DNA of 64,000 nucleotides from Lantana camara (Eukaryota > Streptophyta > Magnoliopsida > Lamiales > Verbenaceae): assembly GCA_037501455.1 (NCBI GenBank), contig CM074862.1, positions 52,421,501 through 52,485,500 on the forward strand. Direction: 5' to 3'. This document shows, in pieces, positions 54,690 through 64,000 of the stretch (position 1 is the stretch's first letter; each line of letters starts with the position of its first letter). The notes below the pieces were generated by a model. It saw only the letters and a program-made list of their open reading frames with translations, was not told the DNA's origin and ran no database searches. Both the position numbers and the translations under genes were made by a program.

Positions 54690-54709
54690 GCTCTGATACC
54701 ACTTAAGGA

Positions 54710-56609
54710 TGTAGCACCCCGCACGTGAGGCACCACATCCCCCGCACCATGGCTCAACACGAGTAACGAAATGGGAAGTCCGCATCCGTATCAAACCATA
54801 GCGAATGGGAGACAAACAAAATAACCTTCCTAAGCTAGGCGGAACTTAGACCCTACAATTATAATCAATCCACAAAACATAATGCAATGGAGAACTCAAT
54901 CCAAACACATGCATTGGCTACGATCCTGCAGAAATCAAACACACAACCCGCAAGCAGACTTGGGCTCCTCAGGCCTCTTTTAATTTATAACAAAGCCCGA
55001 CAAGGCAATTCAATAACAAATACATAAAGATTCAAGTTCATCATATTACGGAATCAGATCATACACAATTGAAATACATATACGAGTGTAGAGACGCATC
55101 TAACTTAACTTGACCGACTCGAAGACTCAACACAACTCCGCCTAGCTCGAAACTCCAAAGCCAAACCTGCACACTAAAGTGTTGGGGAGGGAGAGGGTCA
55201 GTCTCTAGAAGACTGAGTGAGCAGGAGCAATACATATATATATAAAACATGCACATGCAAGTCATAAATCCCGAGCAAGGTTTTATTTAAAATTAGTTCC
55301 CAAAAGGGCAAGAGAATAACTAAGCAGTGCTCGGACTTTACGACTAATCATATCAAACTCATTAAGTTCATAATTCATACATAAATATAAAGGCTCGGTG
55401 AGTGAGCGTGCACTATCTCCAACCAAACTCCGACCGTGTACGACAAATATTATTAATATATTAAATAGGTGATCATGCAATATATCATAATACATACAGA
55501 TCATATATCATACATAAGACATATTCGTTTGGGCAATCCGTGTCCCGGCCTTCCCGCACGGTGCATATCAATCATAACATAATCATAATCATAAAATAAG
55601 TTCCAACCTTCTTCCTCCGGGTGGTGGACGGGCTTGCAAGACCCGACACCTCATACATAATGGCAATGAGGTTCATGAGTCCTCATTGCCCGACTAGCGT
55701 TTTCTCGTCAAAACTCCTAACGAGATCCGTTCTGTCGTTAAACATAATTGGAATTAGCATATGGGATCACCGTCGGCCCTTGCCTCCCCGGATAGCCACA
55801 TGTACTAAATTCCTGGGCCCGTGAACATAACATACATGCAATCTCGCCAAAACATTTGATTCATGAGAAACATAATATTTGTCATAGTCCTTGTGAAAAT
55901 GTTTACTCAATAAATTCATTTGAAAACCATATATAAATATACATTAGGTTTTTGGCCAAACTCATCACATAAGCTTGTAGGGTTTAATATGTAACTAGAA
56001 CGAAAACACCCTCACCTGGAACATGGCGATACAGGGGTACAAGTTACCGAGTGCCTAGTTGATCAAGATTTCTCCACCCTGGAGATAAACTGTACAAAAC
56101 AAACGGAACGTGTTCGTGAGACTCGAGACTCCAAATGAACCATATACGACGCACGGCAATGTATGCTCATGATTTGAATGCATAAAAGATGATATTATGT
56201 CATGAACACGTTCATGTGCACTATTAATACATTTAGGGCATATAAACAAACCATTCATTCAAGTACTTTCAAGAAATCAAGGTTTCCCATTCTTTCAACT
56301 CATAATTCATAGTACTTTAAGCCAAGAATTCCAAACAACAATTTATAATTTAAACGAATTAGGCATTCCAATAATTCCATGAATTAAATCCATAATTCAT
56401 AAATCACATATTTCACATTTTATAACAATTCAATTCAAGAATTCAAATAACGATCATATCACATACTATAACACGTTCAACTTAGAAAATAAACATTTAA
56501 TTACATTCAAATCATAATCGGAAATTAAATAACATGAAATAGATAACAATTTAATTCTATAATTCAATTAAATCAAATAATATTTAATATAATATAAACA
56601 TATATATAC

Positions 56610-56645
<36 letters not shown>

Positions 56646-56763
56646 TAGGTATAGTAAATACATGCATGTGTAATATATCTAATATATACAATATACCCAC
56701 ATTCATGCAATGTATAAATACACTATATTAATCATACACGTACCCAACATTCATGCAGGTATG

Positions 56764-56802
<39 letters not shown>

Positions 56803-58170
56803 TATGCACATATTTCACATGCACATAGATATAGATATATGTACACGTACACAGACATCATATTTCATGCACAAACACCATTCACACACAACATATATAT
56901 CTATGTATATATAACGTAAAGAAAGCAGCAGCCATAGAAGAACGAAGTAGCAACAGAAAACAGAAAGAAAGAGCAGCAGAACAAGAAGGAAAAAAGTTGT
57001 AGCAGTAGCAACAAAATGGAAAGGAAGAAGCAGCAACTTCCATCGCCTAAACTCCCCAGCCGGTTAAATAACACATAGGACATTCCCCGGCCGGGTAAGG
57101 GAGGAACAGAGAGCTCCTGCACGAGTGTCCCCGCCGGGGGACACTTCCAGCTCAAAATCTCCCCGCTCGGGGAGATTACACAGCAGCAAAGTTCAGCAAC
57201 AATGGCCACATTTTCCCCTGCTTGAACCTCAACCCATAGCAGCAGCAAACACGCGAGCACCAAGGTAATAACAGCAAGTAACAAGAAACAAAAGACAACA
57301 AGAAATAAAGGCAAAGATGGCAGTAATTCCAGCAGCAAGGACAACAAGGAAGGTGGTTCCATTCTCCCAAAATTCCGGTCCCCGTAACAGCCCCATATCA
57401 AAGCAATATCAAAGCAAAATTTCATACACTTCCTATATATCAAATTCCAGTTCAAGAACAAGTAAATGAAGCTAGGATGATCATATATCATGCATTAATT
57501 CTCAAAGAATTTGAAAATAAAGCCATGGATTCAAAGAATGAAAAAATAAACCTAACTATTCATTCACATAATCATATCTCAATCAATCAAGGTTCAAACT
57601 CAGAGATTCCTAGATAAAAATGACTAAAATTGAGTGGAGAAAACAATCCTAAACTTACCCCTTGAATTTGGTTGAGTTTGGAAGAGATTGGAGCTCAAAA
57701 TCTATCAAGGTGAATAGTGATGGGAATAGTGATATGCTCTCCATGTTGGCAGCTATTTCCTCTCCTTCCCTGGTCTTGGACGAAATGACATTGGGAGCAA
57801 CAAGTAGAGGGTTAAACTAGGGTCATTTGAGGCCAAACCTTGGTTAATTTGGTTAAGTATTGAGAGAGTTATGATTTAAATGGTTAAGTGTGGCAGTTTT
57901 GCGGCCGATTCATTTTTCGGTTGAATTTCGGAAGTCCAAATGAGTTTAGAAGAATATGAGGCTAAGTTCATTAAACCCGAATCTTCGATACGAGTTCAAC
58001 GGAGTTGACGGAACTCGAATCCGAGTTCCCGAGCTCAAGATATCACCTACGGAACCAAGGGTGCACTAATTGCCCGTTAGCCCCCGATTTGGTTCCACAA
58101 ATCAAAATAAATTCGTTACCACGTCAAACGAAATCGAAAACATAAAAAGAACATAGAAACATGCTCATAA
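54710..58170 (-). repeat. Element E2 5' LTR, terminal part
   Basis: It ends GGGGTGCTACA at 54710 on minus, next to the primer site, and runs up to the CACTA insertion at 58171. It is close to 48642-51645 where both are present. No coding content. Confidence 0.9.
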
Positions 58171-61084
58171 CACTACAAGAAAAAATGCTTTTTACTACAA
58201 AATTATTTGCTACAATTTAATAATCGTAGTGTATGATTGTTATTTGTTACGAAATTGAAATCGTAATAAATAAGCGTAGTAAATAGCACATATTCACTAC
58301 GAATATAAAACATAGTAAACCGTCGTAGTTAATAATAGGTATTTCCTATGATTTTTAGGGTGTAATCAATAATTTTAATAAATAATATGATTATATATAT
58401 ATATATAATAATATAACTTTTCTATTAAACTGAAATGTCTTTTTACAAAAATTAGAAAAGTTAATCACTCTTGGCCAAATAATATTTCTAATAAATAAAA
58501 GATAAATTTTCAGAGTATAATTTTTTTTTAAAAAACCAAGCACACGGTTTCCGAGAAAGTTCAAGGGAATTCTCCAAGAACCCTAGGCCCCTTGTCACCA
58601 CAATCAATGAACCTCCGCCCGGTTGCCGCCGCGATGTCACCCCCAATTTATTATGGTTTTCCCTCAATCTCTCACTTTTAATCGACACTTAAGAGGAGAA
58701 AAAAGCCCTAACCCAACCAAATTATTCCCCTCGCTCCACCCCACCCCAACAACCGTTCTCTCCCACTAGAGAATCGACGGAGACGGTGACGGTGAATGCG
58801 AGAATTGAAGGAGACCGTGACGGTGAAGGCGAGAATCGACGACGGAGAGAAGGGGTGGTTGAATTTTCACTCGTAAGGTGCCAACCCTCCTCTGTAATTT
58901 ACTTTGGTTTAATGTTTTCCTTTTTTTTCGTTTAATTTGCTCAAATTCTTATTATTTTTTAGCTTTCTCTGGATTTTGAATGATAATTGAACTGGAGTTG
59001 GATTTGATTTGCTTATTTAGCACGTAGATCTATGGCATTTTAAATAATTTTTTATTAATTGATTGAAGAAGAATATGCAATTTTGATTTATATTTTATCG
59101 GAAAAGAAGACCTAATTGCATATCCGTATGTGATTCTTACACAAAACAGAAAGTAAAACGATGGTTTTGTGAATTTCTATATGATAATTTTTTGATCTGT
59201 TGCATGTTGCTTGCTTCAATTTGATTTTTGTCCCAGTTCTGTTTTGGTGCAAAAAGGTTATTTAAGTTTATTGGCTGTTGTCTTGTTTGAGTAAGTTATC
59301 AAACTAGTTCTAATCAAAAGGAGGGAGATTTAAGTGAAATTGAAGTGTGGCATATGGGCGATCACAAGCTAGGTATTAATCTCTCTCTCATAGGCGCATA
59401 CATGTATACATATATATATACCACTTTAGATGTGAGTAATGGTGAATGGAGCAGCGTATAATTCCTAGATATATAGTTGTGAGTGTTACTCTTTTTAGAG
59501 CAATTGCTAATTCTAAGATATTGATTAAAGTATAGAACTGACAGGAATAAATGTCATTGATTCCAGAATTTAGCTGTTGTCTTTGTTAATTATTTTATTA
59601 TTATTTCGATTAAAGTAGAGGACCGGTACGTAATTAAATGTACATAGATTGATTCATATGTTATTGAGACGTTATTCATTAATGCGTGAACTTTTTTTCA
59701 AGTTTTAAGCTTAAAGACTGTTAGATTATAATAATGAAACTGTTATGCGTGTGTGTTCTATGATTTCATTGTGATTATGGGTGTTCTCTATCCTGAATAT
59801 TGTGCACTAGGGACTCCTTGGGTGAGTTAAGAAAGTAAGTAGGTAGTAATGTAATGATATGTATATTGATGCACAGCAAGTGCCTAAATCTGTACATTTG
59901 ATGGTGCGTCAGTTTATGGACATTTTGATGAGATGATATTGTGACAGCTGCAGGAAGAACACAATAAATTCATGCCAACATTGTGCACAAAAGCTGGTCT
60001 GGTATTTTTCTTGCTATAATGGTGCAAGAAAGGTAAATCCCTTTGCCACATTTTGCCTTTTGTGTTTCTTTTCCTTAGCTATCATAGAAACTCCCATAAT
60101 CTCTGTCAACTAAAGTTGAATGATGTTGGAAATAGCATATTTTCTTGTTAGTTAATATGGTTGACGAATTGATTCGAATAGAATTGACAAATGTTTTGGT
60201 ACTTGGCCTTAATATTGATCTCCAAATAATGAAACTCGATAAAATTAAAAAGAAGAGACTTAACAAAAGGTTTCTTTGCCAAATTAGTGCAGGAATGCCG
60301 ACAATTATCAAGGAGTAAAAAGTGTGATGACTGTTAGTTAATGGAGGCTTAATTATATCAAGGAGATCTTTTGTACATCAAGTATATTGCGCGTGAGTTG
60401 GGTTATCCAAATTTTTCTATCAAAATTGACATGTTATTTAACCTTAAACACCAAGTACAAATTGTTTGTTTTACAGGTTCCAGGTTTCAGGTTTCAAAGA
60501 TGTAGACAAGGCTCGTTCTTGATGTTTAAGGGGTTTGTAATCAAGTTATTTTGTTGGAGTTCTAAAAACTAAGCAAGGGATTGTGTTGTGGGTTGTAAAT
60601 TTGTAATGATTACAAATATTAGTACTTAGGATATTAGTGACATTGACAAAGTATTATTGCATTTGACAAATGCTTATAAATGTGTGTATTTACAATTTTA
60701 TAGATTTAAATTTCATTTTCTATTATTTTATATATTGTTTGGAATATTGAATATGCAACTTTTATTAAATATTAAAATTTTTAAAAAATTATTTTCTATG
60801 AAAATTCATTATGTTTTTTACTATGATTATTATATTTGTAGCAAAAGTTCACATATTTTTATTCTATTGACTACGAAAATATGCCGTAGCAAAAGCAAAT
60901 TATTTTGTAGCAAAAATTATTTACTACGGAATACGCACATTTGTCCGTAGTAAAGTATTTGTTACGGCCGTATTAACTACTGCGTAAATTCGTAGTAACT
61001 GCATAGTAAAAAGTTTTTTGCTACGAAATTTGGCCTTTTACTACAGTTTTTTGGCCGTAGTTAAAGGCCACTTTTCTTGTAGTG
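58171..61084. mobile_element. Non-autonomous CACTA (En/Spm-type) DNA transposon, 2.9 kb
   Basis: The ends are CACTACAAGAAAA and TTTTCTTGTAGTG, the classic CACTA terminal inverted repeat. A 3-bp target duplication TAA flanks it (58168-58170 and 61085-61087). The intact sister LTR at 51231-51245 shows the empty site CTCATAACACAT. Both ends have many short GTAGTAA/GTAGCAA/CTACGAA-like subterminal motifs in both orientations, the usual binding region for the transposase. No transposase or second CACTA protein is recognisable, so it would need help in trans. Confidence 0.95.
58640..60640 (+). other. Gene-like segment inside the CACTA element
   Basis: A CT-rich then GA-rich stretch (58680-58870) looks like a plant 5' untranslated region. 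Candidate splice signals follow: AAAG|GTAAAT at about 60030, TTAGTGCAG near 60292 and TTTTACAG|GTTCC near 60476. A T/A-rich end follows near 60600. No long ORF exists. It may be a captured host-gene piece or the element's own non-coding transcript unit. Confidence 0.3.
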
Positions 61085-61482
61085 TAACACATAAATCTAC
61101 GACATACTAAATTTTCATGAATTTTCGATATCACATCATATAAGAACGAAGCGCGTTTAAAACGCTCATGCGCAAACGTTAAGAATTCATAACATTTCAA
61201 ATTAAATAATAAAATTAAATTCTATTTTAAATTAAATAAAAGTCAACGATTAAAATGATAAAATTAATTAGTATAATTAAAGACGTAATTAATTAACATT
61301 AACTCTTAATTATCAATTAAATAATTAACTAATGAAATAAAATTATAAAATAAAATAAAATAAACTAATAACAATTTATATTAAAATTTAATATTTAAAC
61401 ACTCATAAATAATTAATCACATAATTAAATAATTTATTTGCGCAATTTATAAACACATACGACATATTTGTACAAATGAAAC
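61085..61482 (-). repeat. Element E2 5' LTR, starting part (outer end lost)
   Basis: It continues the LTR after the CACTA element and matches 51240 to about 51630. The outermost ~15 bp (ATTCGGGGCGTTACA in the sister LTR) are missing, and J's LTR text follows directly. Confidence 0.85.
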
Positions 61483-62789
61483 ATGAATGTGTTTATTATA
61501 TCATATCATTTCTTATGCATCCATATCATATTCATTACATTGCCGAGCGTCTTATTTGGTCATTTTGAGTCTCATCTCACCTTCCTTGCACAGATTTTGA
61601 TTTAGTTGGAGACGAGGCCGGTCAGTGAGGCTCTTGAGCTCTCCCTTTTGTTGTTTTCAGGTGGGTTTCTCTTCTAATAGATATCTTGACCTATATATAA
61701 CCCTTATATGAAAGGTTTTAAGCCAAAACGACATATGTGTATTTGGAGTCTTTTCTCGAGTAAATGATTGCAAATGTAAATCTTTTCTTTCATGAATCTT
61801 ACCTTATGATTTTGGCGGGATCATATATGTATGAGCACGGGCCCAGGGACTTAGTGTTTGTGGCTATCCCGGGAGGCATGGGCCGACGGTGATCCCATAC
61901 ACTAGTTCCAACCATGAACTACGACGTAACAGACCTTGTTAGGAGTTTTAGCGAGGAAGGGGAATCGGGCTCTTGAGGATTCATGTACCTCACTAGCCAC
62001 TATGTATGAGGTGGTCGAGTCTCGCAAACCCTTCTACCACCCGGAGGAAGAAGGTGTATATATATGATTATGATCATTAATGTATGTGCACAAAAGATAT
62101 GTACGATAACAAATAAATTATGATATGTTTACACAAGGTGTTGGTTAGAGATAATGCACACCCACTCACCGGGCCTTGAAACCCTGTGAATAATTATGAA
62201 TGAATATGATTATCGTAATCCCGTTGATGTCTTCTTTATTTTAACCACTTGGGGAAATTCTTCTCAAACTTCATACGGGATTAAGGCTTGCATGAATGTG
62301 TTTAAATTCTGTGATATTTATATACTATGCCCATTTTTATACCCAACAGTCTCTTTTAGACTGAACCCGGTTTGTTTTCAGTTGTTTTGTGCAGGTTTGG
62401 AGGTGTTAGGCGGGAATACCAGTCGTCTAGTCTTGCATTGGTATCTAGCATTTCCTTTTTACACTTCTATACATTTGATATATGTTTATGTATGGAGCAT
62501 ATTTTGTTATGTTGAGCCATGATGGCATTTGCTACTCCACTTAAGTAAATACTTTATCAGTTTGGAGCTTGGATGCTCAATGTTAATATTTATGCTTTAT
62601 TGCTTCAACTTTTGTTATTGTCACTCTGATTTAATTATGTTTTGGTTATGCTTGGTTAGCTCCCGCCTAGCTTAGCCTGTGTGTTGTGTCCCCGTTCGTC
62701 GTGATTTGGCACGTGTATGGATTTCCCATTTCATATACGGGGTCGGGTCTCGGTGCGGGGGATGTGGTGAATTACACTCGGGCGCTACA
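61483..62789 (+). repeat. Element J 5' LTR, second part
   Basis: A + strand LTR interior that has no start of its own. It ends CGGGCGCTACA at 62789, followed by the primer site. It contains the same GAGCGTCTTATTTGGTCATT area as elements A and B. It is proposed as the continuation of 34095-35887, giving an LTR of about 3.1 kb. Confidence 0.75.
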
Positions 62790-62797
62790 TCCTTAAG

Positions 62798-62810
62798 TGG
62801 CATCAGAGCC
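62798..62810 (+). other. Primer-binding site of element J
   Basis: TGGCATCAGAGCC, one base different from the tRNA-iMet complement TGGTATCAGAGCC, 8 bases after the LTR. Confidence 0.8.
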
Positions 62811-62812
62811 TA

Positions 62813-62826
62813 GGGTTGTAAAACCC
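62813..62826 (+). other. GNRA-loop hairpin after the primer site (element J)
   Basis: GGGTT-GTAA-AACCC, perfect 5-bp stem, 2 bases after the primer site. It is the + strand counterpart of the E2 and G hairpins. Confidence 0.65.
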
Positions 62827-63003
62827 GGGCTCTCGTGCCGTGTTGAGTCAGTATAGGTCGTTCGGCTTTAGGAATAATTTATCAACATATTGCATATGCA
62901 TTCTTTATGTGTTTATGTGATCTAAATTTTGAATTTTAATTGAATTAATTGCACTTTCATGCATGGATTAAAAGAGCATGCATTTCAGTGTTTTCTTGAC
63001 AAA

Positions 63004-64000
63004 ATGCCTCCAAGGAGAGATAGACATAGGTCACCGGATCGACGTCGTCATCGTGACCGTTCTCCTACACCTCAACAACAACCTCAACAACAACAACCGC
63101 CTCCAATGGATATGGGAAACTTCATGGAAGCTGTTTTTAATTATGTTGTGCATCGGAGAGCTCAAGCTCTCCCACCATAACAAGCAGAACAACCGGTTCC
63201 TCCACCTAACAACAATAGGGATTCTCATTGGGTACTTCTAAGCTATAATCCCCCTCAGTTTTCTGGATCTATCGATGATGCGGTTTCGGAGGGATGGCTG
63301 ACTAGATTGGAGAGGATTTATGGGGTCCGACAGTTCACTACCCAAGAGAAGGCTCAATTCGCCATTTTTCAATTAGATAGCGAGGCATATGATTGGTGGG
63401 AGAGAACAAGGGAAAAGCTAGAAGTTGATGGAGAAGAGGTCACTTGGGAGGTGTTTAAGAGAGAATTTCGGGAGTGTTTCGTGCCCGAGATTGTGAGGGA
63501 ACGAAAAGAACAAAAGTTTATGGATTTGAAGCAAGGCAATCGATCCGTGGCTCAATATATTGCTATTTTTAACAGTCTTGGGAAGTATGCTCGTTTACAT
63601 GGGATGAGAAGTGGAAATCTAAGAAATTCATCGTAGGCCTAAGGCAGGATTTGAGGCATGGTCAGGCTGGGCATAATTACATGTCCTTCGCAGACACGGT
63701 GCAAAAGGGCCTTGGAACAAGAAGAGGAGTATAAGAAGAAAGATTCAGTTTGCAGAGCACCAATCGGACAGGGCTCAGGATCAAGCTCGGGAAAAAGGTC
63801 CACGATTCAAGCTACTCCACCATCTAAGGGTCCTTTCAAGAAACCCCGAATTAGAGGGTAAGCCCCACAAGCTCCGAAAGCTCAAGCTACGACACCTTTA
63901 GATCAACAAGCTTTGAGTGGAGCTCGGATGGCTCAATTTCTATGCCCACATTGTGGAGGGCCAAATCACAACTACTACAAATGCTGGAAGAGATTGGGTT
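63004..64000 (+). pseudogene. Element J gag pseudogene, runs off the window
   Basis: ATG at 63004 opens MPPRRDRHRSPDRRRHRDRS and a Gln/Pro run. A stop (TAA) at 63178-63180 interrupts it, but the same frame continues as the Ty3/gypsy gag core (WLTRLERIYGVRQF, then YDWWERTREKLE and VFKREFRECFVPEIV) to a frameshift near 63600. A second frame covers about 100 bases, then the original frame returns, with another stop at 63859-63861. The CCHC zinc knuckle CPHCGGPNHNYYKC follows at 63943-63984. Gag would package RNA, but this copy is dead. Whether pol follows cannot be seen. Confidence 0.85.

Larger units (their letters stand above)
51646..54709 (-). mobile_element. Element E2 internal region, non-coding (3.1 kb)
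   Basis: On minus it runs from a primer site TGGTATCAGAGCCC (54688-54701) to a polypurine tract TTTAAGGGGAGAGGT (51646-51660). No gag, protease, RT or integrase motif is recognised. Long LTRs with a short non-coding interior suggest a LARD-type non-autonomous element. Confidence 0.8.

Overview
This window is flowering-plant nuclear DNA, probably from a eudicot, and I see no host gene in it. Essentially every base can be assigned to long terminal repeat (LTR) retrotransposons plus one CACTA DNA transposon, nested several layers deep as in pericentromeric repeat regions. All gene-like products are retroelement proteins or a retroelement antisense gene. I found no rRNA, tRNA or CRISPR array.

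Layout. (A) 1-4009: the 3' end and complete 3' LTR of a + strand Ty3/gypsy-like element. (B) A minus-strand relative of A: 3' LTR in two pieces (4010-4755 and 27758-29058), a short internal region with only a broken gag (29059-31892), and a 5' LTR (31893-34094). (C) 4756-27757: a Tat-lineage Ty3/gypsy element inserted in B's 3' LTR. It carries gag, protease, RT, two RNase H domains and integrase on + with frame breaks, two tandem-repeat arrays, and a spliced antisense gene on minus. (H) 13374-23492: a young, intact Ty1/copia element on minus, inserted in C. (J) A + strand gypsy-like element inserted in B's 5' LTR. Its 5' LTR is split (34095-35887 and 61483-62789) and its decayed gag runs off the right edge. 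Between the two halves of J's LTR lie E1 (35888-38152, minus LTR fragment), G (38153-48641, a partial tandem LTR-internal-LTR-internal array on minus, no coding capacity), E2 (48642-61482, a non-coding minus element with LTR-internal-LTR) and a CACTA transposon (58171-61084) inside E2's 5' LTR.

How the parts relate. The order of insertion can be read from the nesting: B first, then C and J into B's LTRs, then H into C and the E elements into J, then G and CACTA into E copies. H is the only element with an intact polyprotein, and its LTRs differ at only two sites that I could find. B, E2 and G are non-autonomous (gag-only or non-coding) and would depend on proteins from a related element.

The most unusual signal is structural. 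The A/B/J/E/G families, although diverged, share small hairpins with conserved loops and changing, still complementary stems: after the primer-binding site (GNRA loop), before the polypurine tract (AGGA loop), as clusters in the LTR 1.0-1.45 kb from its start (CC or CCCC loops), and as about 29-bp hairpin arrays near the 3' internal end of E2 and G. The copia element also has a run of perfect palindromes in its LTR, each centred on CACGTG.
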